64,000 nt of DNA from Sclerodactyla briareus (GCA_026419785.1 JAODTK010003332.1:1-64000), one strand, 5' to 3'; shown: positions 1 to 12,833, numbered from the stretch's first letter. A program made the numbers and translations. Notes: generated from the sequence alone by a model not told the origin.

Positions 1-1895
1 TTACCCTGAGATAACATGCTCACACAACTTTTAATCTCTGTTACTCAAGCAACAAGACTGGTCCTGCCACCAAAGTTCAATGTGAAATTGTACAGCAAAA
101 AAAACAATCAATTCGGATAACTGTCACATAGTATCAGTCTTGCATAAAATTTATATTTGTGCGTATACCGTAAAGATCTTGTTCTCGTCACTAGCATTAT
201 TGCAAGGGATTTTTGATAAAATTGGGAATGCTACACAGACAGTTTCATCAGGACACTTTGTTGGGTACAATGCCAATTAACTGTAATTTCGATAAGGTCT
301 ATATGTGTAAGGTATGCCTGGTACAATAGCCCTGTGTAATTCTGTTCTGCTTCATGTTTTATGGTGCAAAAAATAGGGCTGTTTTTGATACTGTTGTTTC
401 GGTCTGGGCATTTTCTCTTGTTATCTGATAACGCAAACGCCACCTGGATGGACGAGGGGGGGGGGGGGTTCATCTTAGTATGTCGGTCCGCTCAATTGAG
501 CCCCACTGTTTTGCGGATCATGTCATCTTGAGGTCGCTGAACACAAGACCTAAGCCTTCTGGCTTCCTGGTTTATGTTTGAGTTCTGTCGTTTGTAGATA
601 ATTATTCGTGATATATATGCCGGCCCCTGATACGCCTCCCCCGAACGCAGTCATTGCACCGCTGTTTTTTTTCTTAAATTTGGCACTTTTTGGCTGGTAT
701 TCCAATTTGTGTTCTGAACTAGTTGAATCTGATTTCTCATAGATCTACAATGGATTGCAAGAGGATGCTCCACGATCCCACGTCTTGCTTGACTCTGTTG
801 TACCTTAGGCTCACTGATATGATACAGTCAACTGGCAACACCATGAGATCCTTATTCAAAACGGATTGCTTCAGTCAGTGAGAGAGGCTTCCAGGCTAAC
901 TCCAGCCGAGGGACTTGTCAGGTCAGTGGATCCATGTGCTGATAGCTTTCCACAACAGTGTTTGGTTGTTCATTTGGGAGCTTCAGATTTCATGACGGCA
1001 ACGTATGATGGCAATGTTAAACCTACTGCGGCATGCGACACCTCACCAACTGCCTAATTATCCGATATACGACGGGAGTCCTTACTTTTTCACATTGTCC
1101 CTACGACTTGAACTTTGACCGCAGGGCAGACAAAGTTCATTCACAGGCTCACAATGGATTCAGGAAATTTTAACAGGTCGCTAACGAAATGCGCGATTGT
1201 AAAATGTGTGCACCACATCACGCACTGGCACATTGACGACGTCGCAGAAAAGCGCCCTAACTGCGGGATGACGACGTGGTCTGCAACGTGAAAAACATTA
1301 CGTCTATGCTGCCGTCTTGAAATATAAAGCTCCCCTATTTTGTTGCGTTTGGGCTGTGTCACCCAAGGATACACAATCTGAATGAACTACCTAAGGAACA
1401 GAAAGATCTCAAACATTTTTCATATACTCGAACTCTGCAAGTGAGTCTGATTGGGAAAGTGTATCTCCCTTCACACTGAACTTGACTGCCTTGGACCACA
1501 CACTAGCAAAAACTATCTGCCCGTCCTCAGCTCAAGTTCGTTTGTCGGCGGGAGTCGGTAGCCTTAGCAGGTGAGCTTCTGCTGAACCCCACACAACCTC
1601 CGTTCGCAGTACTGATTCACACATGGTGAAGAGCAAGAAGCTTTGATTAGAAACGACAATGTTAACTGTGTGTAAATGGAGCATACATGTTTGTCTACAG
1701 GGGGAAAAATAGTGTTGTCTGTCCATTTTATCTGCATTTATTTAGCTGAAAAACCCAAGCCCTGATCCAATGTTTCCTGCATGAGAGATGAGTCCTCATT
1801 GGCAACGCTTCGCAGCTCAATCTGATTGCAACAATCATAAAGGTAGGTATGAATTAGCATTTTACCATGATGTCCGAGTCGATTCTTCCTGTCAG
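1..1895. other. Upstream stretch, no sure gene; weak candidate CUB C-half at 871-1057
   Basis: No sure gene in the first 1.9 kb. After a possible splice acceptor (ttgcttcag, ending near 870) an open stretch to 1057 contains CUB-like text: SVREASRLTPAEGLV near the start and LVVHLGASDFMTATYDG near the end, which recalls the end of a CUB domain. A C-half exon is expected just upstream of the N-half exon at 1896, so position supports it. No donor is convincing and the diagnostic GxxCG is missing. It could equally be a retroelement remnant. The region 1080-1560 also reads as short open pieces with scattered Cys and His but nothing I recognise. Confidence 0.25.
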
Positions 1896-2111
1896 TATGG
1901 GGGAAAACCTGCATACGACCCCACCAAGCACCGGGATTATCTTGAAGCCCTGGTTATGGCCAGGAGGAAGGCTACCCCAGGGATCTTCTTGTGATTGGAA
2001 CCTTGACAAACACCCTAGCTACCAATTCTTCTCTTCAGTTGAGATTTGTGGGAGCCTGGGGGATAGAGCATTCAGACAACTGTGTACAGACTCCCCGTGG
2101 ATCAGAACAGG
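1896..2111 (+). CDS. CUB domain 1, N-terminal exon
   Basis: Follows the acceptor ttcctgtcag and ends at a possible donor (gg|gtagca). The exon opens with a Tyr-Gly-Gly where CUB domains have Cys-Gly-Gly (tat for tgt, or a one-base error). It continues with SPGYGQEEGYPRDLL, the usual SPxYP segment, then a Cys-Asp-Trp-Asn seen in another frame, then LQLRFVGAWGIEHSDNCV, which fits the central strand and the acidic C-x-E region of a CUB domain. At least two frame changes are needed, one apparently a missing T before the CDW motif. It should pair with the C-half exon at 6696, 4.6 kb downstream. Confidence 0.7.
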
Positions 2112-3366
2112 GTAGCAAATTGCCAAAGCGGTGAGGTTCCCCTGTGGCAGCCTGTAATGTAGCCTGCTAAAGCCAACGATTGGAAGAAGTCCGTTCCTAA
2201 AATAGGGGTGCTATCGCTCTTTGGTTGATATCATGCCACTGTCGAACTATCACCAATATATCGTACTGCACGGACTTTCGTTTGACCACATCCAAAAAAT
2301 TGGCATTTGGCTCATTACGATTCAGGTGACGTATGTCATTCACAGTAGCAAAACAGGGCTATGTATTAGGAAGCAATTCTGAGTAGATTCTGCCGAAAAT
2401 CGCCACTTATTACAGTCATGATATTTACAGAAGACTTCGCAATAACCTTTTTCACATCCCGAAATTTGAGAATTATGCGAAGATAGTGCAATTTGAAGCC
2501 TAAAATTGACCAAGCCATCTGTTTTTCTGCTATGCGCAGGCGGTGTTGCAGCTTGTTTGGTATCGCCGAAAAACGTTCAGAAAAATATGATCATTCAAAT
2601 GGCAAATAAGAAGAATATCCATCTACCATTATGCCAAACTTGGTGGAGGTTGTCTAAACAATTCCAAATCAGGCCATAGAGTAATTTTCCAGCAGCCCAT
2701 GGCCCGTTTCCATATTTAGTGAAAGAGAGAATGTCCGATTGCACACAACATTGACGTCGCACCACCCACTGGTACCGCCCATAATTCAGCTAGACAGCGA
2801 GCAGAACGAAGTCGCACAGGGGCGTTTGTTAGGCAAATCACCGCTTGGTTAAAGGGTCAGCCGCACATATAGTGAATGAAGTGATCCGAGGTGACAAAGT
2901 CACAAACGCCTGTTCACAGGCCCTACCTGTAAGGAGCCATTACTGTGAAATCTACATGCTACAAGGAATGACCCAAAAATTCAAATAAGTCTCTTGATAG
3001 AATGTATGCTGGTATGGATGCATATGGATACTCTCTGATCCACTCGTTCCCCTGACACATTATTTGCATCCCTGCTCTTATATTTCCGCGATACTGGAAG
3101 TGTCCGGGGATATATGTTTTTGGGGGTGTCTGTCTCCTGCCGCTGCTCGAGAACTCCAGCCGTTAGCGCAATCAGCCTTTAAAGCTTAAAAAATTCCAAT
3201 TTATGTGAACTTGGTATACATGTCCGTCCTTGTGAAGTCTGGGATGAGTGGAGAAGGTCGGCATCAACTGCATTTCGCTGCCCTCTCTTTGGCAGGTGTC
3301 ACATTGAAAATACTGTGTTTTAGGCCAATTTAACACAAAATTGGGTGGGAGACACAACTTGAAAAC
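2112..3366. other. Intron 1, first part: nothing recognised
   Basis: AT-rich, no open frame of note, no clear repeat. I see no gene or terminal inverted repeat here. Confidence 0.5.
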
Positions 3367-4160
3367 ATGACCTTGATTTCAAGTTCACCGGTGGTCAAAT
3401 TTGTTTTTTCTAACGTTGGTCAGATTAGAACAAAACTTGGTGGCAATGTGGACTGTTTACAAGTCCTAAACAACATGAAGGTCCATTTCAGTTCACAGGG
3501 AGCAAATTTGCATAATCATGCATTTTTCAAACTTTGCGTATATGAAAAACAAAACTTCGGGAATGTGGATACAGTTTTGGACCTGAAACAATCAGGTCGG
3601 CATCTCAAAGTCACTACTGCAGGTCAAATGGAACATTTAAGGTGCGCTTCCTCTGAACGATGTCCACAAAGACTGCACATGTCTAGTTTGTTGAAGTCCT
3701 TGATGAAGTCAGAGGAATCTATGCAGTCAGTTGTGTGTGTGTGTGCGTGTGTGCATGTGTGACACCCAGCTTGTAAAACGATAACTTGAACAAATGTCTG
3801 TACGGTAGGTCTTCTCTTACTTGGTATGTGTGTTTCCCTTGATGAGAAACATGAACCCTATTGTTGTTTTGGGGGTCAGGTCAGAGTCAAAGGTCTGAGA
3901 ACCACATTAAACAACGATCAGTCCAGAATGGTTGGTCTGGATCAGGTTGAAATTTGGTGTGTGGCTTTTTATGGGGAGTAAAGTACCTATTGTTTTTTTG
4001 TAGTATATGTCCGGGTCTGATTTTTGGTCAAAATAAAAGTTTTGTGAAAAGTCCATATTTTTGCCAATTTCGGCTGTAAACACGATAAACTCGCCCCACC
4101 TGGATGAATGAAGCCATACTTGGTATAAGATGTTTCCCCATGATGATACAGTGAACCAAT
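3367..4160 (+). repeat. Dispersed members of the 300 bp satellite family
   Basis: Two or three diverged units with the same landmarks as the array at 8.4-10.3 kb: 'aatgcctggtc(c)gatcaggttgaaatttgg' style text (here 'aatggttggtctggatcagg'), 'cccacctggatg' and 'atacttggtat'. An open frame at 3367-3762 is made of this repeat and a (GT)n tail, so I do not call it a gene. Confidence 0.6.
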
Positions 4161-6695
4161 CTTTCTTTTCGTTCCGTTCTTTCTTTCTTTCTTTCTTTGA
4201 AACATAACTGGGGCATGATGTGGTTGAACAGACAATCACATCCCCCCCCCCCCGCTCCAAATGAACTTGGCAAAAAGACAATGCATTTCATTGTAGACTA
4301 AACCCGACATATATTCACCCATTTGTAGGTCACCATGGCTGGATATTAGTCACGAGATTTTGACCGATGGCTGGCCTCTGAAATGGTCTTACTGTTTTCG
4401 TGAACAAGGCTATATGGGCACAGTTAGGATGAAACAGTCCAGTTGGTAAAACTTAAATATATAATATGAAAGATTACATTGGCTATAGTTATAATCTGGA
4501 GGGAAAAGGGGGGAGGGGTATGGGGGGTCAGAGGCACATCTCTGGGGGGTGGGGAAACAACAATTGTCAAGACCTCATGGTCTTTACACTGACACTGGGG
4601 TTAGGGGAACTAATGACAACTGGTATTTTCCAATTGGGATTGTGAAACTTCGAAGGGTTACCATGGCTAAATAATTTGAGCAGAAACCAGGTCTAGGAAG
4701 TTGGCCGGGAGGGTTGAGGGCATTGGTGGAATGAGGGTAATATCCTGGAGGGGAGAAACAACAATTGAATGAACGTTATTCACCGGACAGAACTGTAATA
4801 CGCTGGGATAAGATTTTGTGCACTCTATAATGTTCCTGAAACTTGTCGCTCGTCTCAGACCACCCCAGGTGAGCCCTCATCCCTCCATAGCCCCGACTGC
4901 ACAAACTCGCATGTGTATAGGGTACACTTGATGCATCTCATCAATATTCGTGGGGGCGGGGGCCTAAATGATAATTTCACTGATTTTGACTTGTGACGGC
5001 GATAAGTGGAAGATGCAAGGTCTGATTGATCTCAACTTGGTTGATTGCTCATGGTTAATGTTGCCTATCTCATTTATATCCTCTGAGTGGGTGGGGTCTT
5101 AGAAAACTTTCCATAAGAAAAGTCAATATGTCCACATCGCATGTCTGATCTTGCTCCACTGCTGTAGGTAATTGGCACTGAAAGTTAAGTTTATTTATAG
5201 GATCCACTTCGATGCGCTCATGAATATTCATAGGAGCGGCCCTGAATCGTAATTTCAAGTTTATGTGTATAGGGTGCACTTTGATGCAGTTCATTAATAT
5301 ATTCATGAAGGCAGGGTTCTACATTGTAATTTCACTGTGTTGGCTTGTAACAATGAAGACTACTTGGCATGAGATCAGGTTTATGTGTTTGGGTACTCCC
5401 TATTAGAAAATTCTTGGCGGCAAGGACTCCCATAGCTCTCTTGCTGTAGTGAAACTTGTAAAATGGCAGACTCTGCACGATTGATAATGATATCCCAACG
5501 AAAGTTATGGTGTCCTCGATTCTCATAGGCCACTTTGTTAACAGTGGCATCTTTCTAGAGGGGACACTTGCACTTACAAACCAACACCAACCGTTGTAAT
5601 GGGATCACTCTCCTGCCATTGGTAACTGGAAACTGTTTCATTTAAATTTGAACTAGCGCGGCCAGTACTGTCCCTTCCTTCATGCCAGCTCCACGTAAAC
5701 GTCGCAAAAGAAAAGAACTCAAGTCTGTCAAAGTTTTTCAACTTTTAGAATAGTTCTTTGACCACTTTTGTAGTTTGATAGTGGTAGTAGTGTTTTTTTC
5801 AGTATTAAGGAACTTTTCAAATGTTGTGACCTGTTCCGAGCTGCTATTTTTTTCCTTCACTTTTGTGAGTTTTCTGACTTGTACATGTGTCAGCCTAGCC
5901 TTCTAGCCTAACATGATTAGAGAGTCCGATGTTTCCAATGGCTGGCGGGCCAGTCTTGGAGACTCCCCTACCCTACGACTTGACTTACGACTTTGTCAGT
6001 ATGTATGCCTCGCCAGAAGGGCGAACCATGATAATTCACCCTCGGCACCCTCGTCGAAATTATACCATTCCAGGGCACAATTAATTGGGGAGTCATTGGG
6101 GAAATCTCATTGCCCAAAAATAAATGCAAGACGTCCACTTTGGACAACTGGGGAAGTTATGTCATGTATTTTCATTGATCCCTTTGTGTTGATAATTCAA
6201 CATTCAGAGCGGAAGTTCTAGTGTTTCCCTCCTTCCCTCAACAAAGTCCCCCATCACAAAGTAACCATCACACCTACCACCCACTACAACCCTCCATAGA
6301 CTAAATGCTTTTCAAAGTGAAAATAATGTACGAGTTTCAATAGAAACAAAGATTGTTTGCAGGGTTGTGCAAGTTTGATACATCATTTATTATTGCATGT
6401 TTTGATGCTTTTCAATCTTGGCGCAATACACTACACTTCAAGACTGTACCTCCGTAATGGGAAATCATATTACCTTCGGTTTGACTGCCACTTCATTGTT
6501 TTCTCCAGCTTATATAATATCCTATTTATACTTCAGCCTGCGTTGCCCTTTAAAGTTGGACCCTCCTAATCTACAGGCTATATATAAATAAATCTAACTT
6601 CAACACTCAACAATAGCACCATGTCTTAACAGATAGTCATTTGATGTGTGACCGACCTTTTAGTGTTTCCTCCATTGTGCTTTTTTTATCTCCAG
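4161..6695. other. Intron 1, second part: simple repeats and a 75 bp motif in three copies
   Basis: Contains a (TTTC)n tract near 4180-4200, a C-run at 4243-4253 and G-rich purine stretches near 4500-4560. A motif built around 'gtgtatagggt-cacttgatgca-tca-taatatt' followed by a G-rich segment and 'gtaatttcactg' occurs three times (about 4908-4983, 5195-5260, 5262-5336). An open frame at 5913-6221 has no recognisable domain and no splice support. Confidence 0.45.
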
Positions 6696-6855
6696 GGGTT
6701 GATGTTTCCATGTCACTCTGATTGGCAATCTTGTGGTTATACTATGCCTCTAACTACCGTTCGCAGCCCTTGGAGTAACTTTGTTCATCCGATTGTCGCA
6801 CTGAAACAAACCACACTGAACGGTCATGGGTTCAAATTGTCCTATCGTGGCACTG
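6696..6855 (+). CDS. CUB domain 1, C-terminal exon
   Basis: Bounded by the acceptor ttttttatctccag and the donor g|gtgagt. The start gives a Cys-Gly-Tyr-Thr-Met-Pro that fits the (x)CG..P turn; it continues with TTVRSPWSNFV, matching the 'i.S..N.v.i.F' strand. The end, TTLNGHGFKLSYRGT, is a textbook CUB C-terminus (GFxxxY). The segment between reads 'VHPIVALKQ' in frame but better as a CUB strand after a one-base shift, so one indel is likely. 160 bp is typical for the C-half exons of this gene. Confidence 0.75.
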
Positions 6856-7774
6856 GTGAGTATTTCGTTTAAATGGAGGCTTTGCTCTGATTGGTTGAAG
6901 ATTCGCTTAGGCCTCTGAGCAGCCTATGGTTGATAGAACCTATGCTTAGCTGTCAACAGCATCTAACTGAGTTATCTAGAAAACATTACTCCTTTTGACA
7001 CTATATACGGCTCACACTGTTCCGCATGTTGGTGCAATGGTCTGCATTTGCACGTCCAACCCTGATGCTACGAAAACATATTGTGTCTGAGTAATATGGC
7101 ATCATAATTATAGGTTTGAGGGCCACTAATTCTTTCTGAAATTTTTTTTTCATTACCCAAACCTTGATGCAAACTGTGAAATTTTAGCTAAAAAACATAA
7201 TACTTCAGATGACGGTAAATTTCCCCACAATCCACTCACATTGTATTAAACCATGTAGCCTATGCAAAAAGATATCTCTACTACAAGGTGCGATCTCAAT
7301 TGCGAGAATCACTGGTCCAGAAAATATACTAATTCCACAGCATGGGGTTTCCCAAAGGAATAATATTTCATGGTACGGGAATAATCCCAGGCTGTTGTTA
7401 TATACGGGCTTAGTGTCATTATGACATGATTTTTATGGAACATTCTGTTGTCATAGTCACATTTAATTGGTTTGTTTTAAAACTGTCCATGTTCAATTCT
7501 AATGCAAACATTTCGTGTTGTTCACCTTTTTCAACACAATTTTCATTTTTCCGCTTCCAAGCATCACCTGTCCTCACATAATCATGTATTGACGACAGTC
7601 TGAAAAGGCGCAAGAAATTATGCTGCACATTGGCGGGAATGTTCTGTGTAAGATTTTTCGGAGAACAATCGTAACAGTTCTGCACTCAGAAAAAGAAATT
7701 TGGAGGTATTGGGACACAGGCCTTGAAAATGGGTTCTGATTATATCAGGTTAGCAAGCATGACAGTGATGTGTG

Positions 7775-7823
<49 letters not shown>

Positions 7824-8087
7824 GGGGAGGCGATAGGTCTGAACCAATAGTCATGCATATGTGCTGGTATTCATCCGAATAGAAAGGTGGGGAAGCGATT
7901 GCTTGGGATATTCCTGTGAGTATCGGACACAACAATCAAGATAAATGAAGCAGTCAACAATCATATAACACATCTATGTTCTTGATGCCTATATGGAAGT
8001 AGTGCCTAGGTATCATTTGTTTTACATCATTCAAATATTTTGGACTCAATCATTGTTTTGTCATGGGGTTTTTTTTCCCACTGTCAG
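6856..8087. other. Intron 2 with a 44-base G run
   Basis: Unremarkable AT-rich sequence except for the uninterrupted G tract at 7779-7822. No gene or mobile element ends recognised. Confidence 0.5.
7779..7822 (+). repeat. Poly(G) tract, 44 bases
   Basis: Forty-four consecutive G followed by tggggagg. Very long pure G runs are prone to G-quadruplex formation and to length error in assembly. Confidence 0.95.
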
Positions 8088-8290
8088 ACTGTGAGGTATC
8101 AGTGACTGGTTCCACTGGCGTCCATCCACCGCCCCAACTACCCTGACGCATACCCGAGCAGCAATCACTGTTCTGGCTCATTCCGTGTCTCCAGAAGATC
8201 TCAGATTGATGGTGATGGGCTCCCAGGAGACAGAGAACAACAGAAGCGGAGTTTGCCAGGAGCCAGCCTCGTTGTTGTACTACCCAGAAT
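8088..8290 (+). CDS. CUB domain 2, N-terminal exon (3' boundary uncertain)
   Basis: Starts after a strong acceptor (ttttttttcccactgtcag). The opening reads DCEVSVTGSTG, the Cys plus Gly-rich start of a CUB domain. After a one-base shift comes NYPDAYPSSNHCSGSFRV, which corresponds to SPNYPxxYPxxxxCxWxI with Ser-Gly-Ser in place of the Trp. Another shift gives EDLRLMVMGSQETENN, the middle strand and acidic loop. I could not choose a donor: the CUB similarity fades around 8270-8300 and satellite-family repeat begins soon after. At least two indels. Confidence 0.65.
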
Positions 8291-8389
8291 GAATGAATTA
8301 TTGCCCTGTTATACTGGAGGACTTTCGGCCAGAACTATCGGCGGTGTGATATTTGTTTGATTCCTCGCGTCGACAAAGTCAGAGGATCT

Positions 8390-10345
8390 ATGCTGTTTTG
8401 ACAGTGTGTGGGTGTGACTCCTAGCCTTGTTAACACAATAGACGTTGAGAACTTGGAATGAAGCTCATACTTGGTATATGGGTTCTCCATATGATTACAT
8501 TATCCCTTTTGTTTTGGGTCAGGTTCAAGGTCTCGAGGTCAAGAGAGGTCAAGTCTTAAATGAAATTCTTGTTTAACACAATAAGTCAGTAATGCTGGTC
8601 CGATTCAGGTTGAAATCCGTTATGCAGCTTTCTTTGTTTTTGGTGGCATACCCCAGGGGCAAATTTCTTGTTAACAACGATAACCGCGAATCCCACCTGG
8701 ATGGATGAGCGCATGTTGGGTTGCTCATAATGAGTATATGATCCCTATTGTTTTGGGGTCAGGTCAAAGGTCAAGAGAGGTCAAAGTCTGAAAATCTTGT
8801 TAACACGATGAATCCAGAATGCCTGGTCCGATCAGGTTGAAATTTTGTATGCAGCTTTCTTATGGGGAGTACAGGAACACTATCGTTTTAGGTGCAGACA
8901 GGGGGTCAGATTTGGGTAAAAGTGGGAAATTGGGTAAAATTGATAATTTGGCAAATTTTAGCTTGTTAACACAATAACTCGATCCCACCTGGATGGATGA
9001 AGCTCATACTTGGTATATGGGTTCTCCATAATGATTACATGATCCTATTGTTTTGGGGTCAGGTCAAAGGTCAAGAGAGGTCAAAGTCTGAAAATCTTGT
9101 TAACACGATGAATCCAGAATGCCTGGTCCGATCAGGTTGAAATTTGGCATGCAGCTTTTTTATGGGGAATACTGGACCCCTATTGTTTTTGGTGCAGACC
9201 GGTAGTCAGATTTACGAAAAAATTGGGGAATTGTGAAAAATTGATCATTGGAAAAATTTAGCTCATTCATGAACATGATAACTCGATCCGAACTGGTGAT
9301 GAAGCTCATACTTGGTATATAGGTTCCCATAATGATTACATGACCCTATGTTTTGGGGTCAGGTCAAAGGCAAGAGAGGTCAAAGTCTGAAAATCTTGTT
9401 AACACGATGAATCCAGAATGCCTGGTCCGATCAGGTTGAAATTTTGTATGCAGCTTTCTTATGGGGAGTACAGGAACACTATCGTTTTAGGTGCAGACAG
9501 GGGGTCAGATTTGGGTAAAAGTGGGAAATTGGGTAAAAATTGATAATTTGGCAAATTTTAGCTTGTTAACACAATAACTCGATCCCACCTGGATGGATGA
9601 AGCTCATACTTGGTATATGGGTTCTCCATAATGATTACATGATCCCTTTTGTTTGCGGGTCAGTTCAAAGGTCGAGAGAGGTCGAAGTCGAAAATCTTGT
9701 TAACACGATGAATCCAGAATGCCTGGTCCGATCAGGTTGAAATTTGGCATGCAGCTTTTTTATGGGGAATACTGGACCCCTATTGTTTTTGGTGCAGACC
9801 GGTAGTCAGATTTACGAAAAAATTGGGGAATTGTGAAAAATTGATAATTGGCAAATTTTAGCTTGTTAACACAATAACTCGATCCCACCTGGATGGATGA
9901 AGCTCATACTTGGTATATAGGTTCCCATAATGATTACATGATCCCTTTGTTTTGGGGTCAGGTCAAAGGTCAAGAGAGGTCAAAGTCTGAAATTCTTGTA
10001 ACACGATGAATCCAGAATGCCTGGTCCGATCAGGTTGAAATTTTGTATGCAGCTTTCTTATGGGGAGTACAGGAACACTATCGTTTTAGGTGCAGACAGG
10101 GGGTCAGATTTGGGTAAAAGTGGGAAATTGGGGAAAAAATGATAATTTGGCAAATTTTAGCTTGTTAACACAATAACTCGATCCCACCTGGATGGTCCAG
10201 TATGCCTGGTCCGATCAGGTTGAAATTCAGTATGCATCTTTCTCATGGAAGTGTACAAGAACCCATCGTTTTTGGTGTGTAGACTGAGGCTAGTTTGAGG
10301 AAATAGGGGATATTGTGAAAAATTAACATTTCGGCTAACGTTACT
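8390..10345 (+). repeat. 300 bp satellite array with 600 bp dimer structure
   Basis: About six head-to-tail units. The landmark 'cttgttaacacgatgaatcc' recurs near 8803, 9094, 9393, 9692 and 9991 (about 298 bp apart). Two unit types alternate: type 1 has 'gtatgcagctttcttatggg' and 'aggaacactatcg' (8843, 9441, 10040); type 2 has 'ggcatgcagcttttttatgg' and 'ctggacccctattg' (9141, 9741). Same-type units are nearly identical, so a 600 bp dimer was amplified. The last unit (from 10195) is diverged. Lies in the intron between the two halves of CUB 2. Confidence 0.9.
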
Positions 10346-10522
10346 TGTTAACAAGACCTCAATGAATGGATTGTATCATCTGGTAGTAAGTTCCCATAAT
10401 GAGTGCTACATAATCCCTATTGTAAATCTTGTGAGCATGTGAAGCTGACAATGCTTATTTTGATCAGGTCAGGATCAGTCAAGGAATCACTAAGCCTTTC
10501 GGCTTTTTCTGGTTATTGCAAC

Positions 10523-11801
10523 TAATGTTGGGCGATAACGCCAGTATCGGTTTTCACTGATATCCGTTAAAATTTTTGTTCAGTATCGGCCCGAACGATA
10601 CCGATATTTTTTTAACACAGTAGGTTGCGTATGAAAGTGATTCGTTCTCATATGGTCGCTAAATACGCTAGTAGTACTATCATACTATGTTCCGATTCAT
10701 AACTAATGAGTTACAAGGTTCCGTTGATGTCACAAAGGCACAAATAAATTCCCCAAATAAATTCAGTTTTGACAAGTTGCAAAAATTCAGTCATATTGTG
10801 TCCCATACCAAGCTGGAAAATAATTGCACTTTGATTAACCCTTCGCGTAAGCAGCAGTAGTACTATCGCACAGGCTATGAGAAACAGTGCAGTAGTTGTA
10901 CACACCTTTGTTTGTTCATGGCATGCTGACCGAAGAATGCCCGGCGGTATTGTGTGACATGATTGTGTAGAGCTGCCATGTCAGTTGCGATAAACTGCCC
11001 CTTTACGCAAATATTGAGAAGTTCTAAATTTCAGCAAACCCAGTGCATATACCGTACTACCCGTTTCACTTAACATTAATTAAATAATCAATATAGTCCC
11101 CCCAGTTTTCTATGTTCGAAATTGTCATACAGAAATGTTACAAGATCACCCAAACACGCACACAGTAGCAATGAAAATTAGAGAACGCCCAGTCCACTTT
11201 CAATGTTTTAGCGATTCTTCTCATCGGATCGAGGTGCAGTATTAGTATCAGCACGCGTTTAATTTAAACTATGCAAGTGGGCAGTGTGTGCGAGCTGTAC
11301 ATTCTGTGATCGTTGGAGGCCCCGCCGGTCGGTTTGTGTCGACTGCGAAGACATGTGGGATGCTAATCTAGCGTAGCCGCTGTTAGCGAGTGATATATGC
11401 AGGGTGTTCGACACAAAGCTGCGCGAGTGGCGAAGGCTTTGATCGATGTATAGGTTTTTTTTGGTGTTGATGTGGAAGACCAATGTGTATGGGGCAAACG
11501 TAGCTATTGTAAGCGAGTATCTGTATGCATGGTTTGACACAGAGCGGCGCAAGTGACGTGGGTCGACTTGGCTTTATGCTCGTAAATATGTCTCTACTAT
11601 ATTAAAACTACAAGGCATGTATTATCGGATAAATAATAAAAAAACAGGGAAAACTCGAGGTTTCTGGTGAACCACGCCAGGGTGGATACGGTTGGTTATT
11701 ATCGGCAAATGTCACAACTTTACCGATTCCGGCAGCCGAATAACGCCAATATTATTGGCCGATACCGATAGTGGTAACCGATATACCACGGCCCAACCCT
11801 A
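10523..11801. mobile_element. hAT-like non-autonomous DNA transposon, 1.28 kb
   Basis: Flanked by an exact 8-bp direct repeat, attgcaac, at 10515-10522 and 11802-11809. The ends are inverted repeats: taatgttgggcgataacgcc on the left, and on the right the complement of tagggttgggccgtggtata. Both then run into a shared inner segment, 'atatcggtt..cac..atcgg'. An 8-bp duplication and TAGGG-type ends are hAT hallmarks. No transposase-like frame is seen; an inner duplicated segment of about 60 bp (11370-11435 and 11500-11560) is visible. Inserted in the CUB 2 intron just after the satellite array. Confidence 0.8.
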
Positions 11802-11809
11802 ATTGCAAC

Positions 11810-12833
11810 CCTTCCTGCTGTGTCCCCTCTACCCACCAACCCTGGGTCCCACTGATCCAATGGGGCCAAGTGCTCAGTCCTATGATAAATGTATTGTGGT
11901 CCTCTCACTCCCCATTTACAACAAGACTTGTCAGCATTGTTCTCTCAATCTTATATTTTATCTTGCCATCTCCATCGGCCCAATGTAGAGACATCTATTC
12001 CATGCTGTTGATATCTATAACTCTTTCCTTCTTTCCAAGCCAGGATACCCAACTAAAAGGGATATTGTTTGGGTAAGAATTCCCCCGTCAAAAGCAGCCC
12101 GGTAGAGAATATTTACGATGCGATCAAGAATTTTTTTCTAGTTGCTGTCACTGCTACCACTCTGTGCAGACTGTATCCCTGCCGAGGGAATTGGTACTTG
12201 GTGCAGGCGCCCAAGTGGCTCATAACACTGTCCTTGACAAGTGTAGGAGGGAAGTGGACAAGACTGGAACCATAATTCCCTATAACCCAATACACTCCCC
12301 ACATGTCAGAAGAGTTCCCTCCTGCTAAATGACATGAAGCCAATATATGGGTGAAGTTCGGACTGTTCAACAACACACACACACGTTCATCTGGGCCATA
12401 TATTTTGGGAGAAAATCATTCCCGTCCTCACGTTTGACTGCTGAATGCTTGACTGACATATCCTCTCCTCGTCTGGAACGTTGGGCGTCCCAACTGGCGT
12501 TGCCAGTTAGAAATCGTAGATCTGGGAGTTTCCTCTCCCCTGTCCCTATTCAAGACATGGTTTTTGTTCTTGTTTTTATGTAGATCCCTTGTCTTGTATT
12601 GTGCATGATATTGAGCTGTCATCCCATGCATACTTCCAACACGTAATAATCTACCATTCGTGATGAAACGATAACCCGATCACTCCTTTCTTGCAGTCGT
12701 TCCATTCCACCTGCTCTGGCATTGCCCAATCCCCACCTTTTTTGAGAACACTGCAAAATATTCTGCTGCTTCCAGCTGAACCTTCACCAACTTCCTCTGT
12801 CGACCTGTAACCAACGTCATTTGACCACGTGAG
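11810..12833. other. Intron 3, remainder: nothing assigned
   Basis: Several short open frames on both strands, none with a recognisable domain. A segment at 12130-12280 follows a pyrimidine-rich acceptor (ttttttctag) and stays open for about 120 bp but shows no CUB pattern. A minus-strand open stretch at 12650-13007 is partly the antisense of the next exon. Confidence 0.4.

Noticed and set aside
3367..3762. 131-codon + strand frame
   Set aside because: Built of satellite-family repeat and a GT microsatellite.
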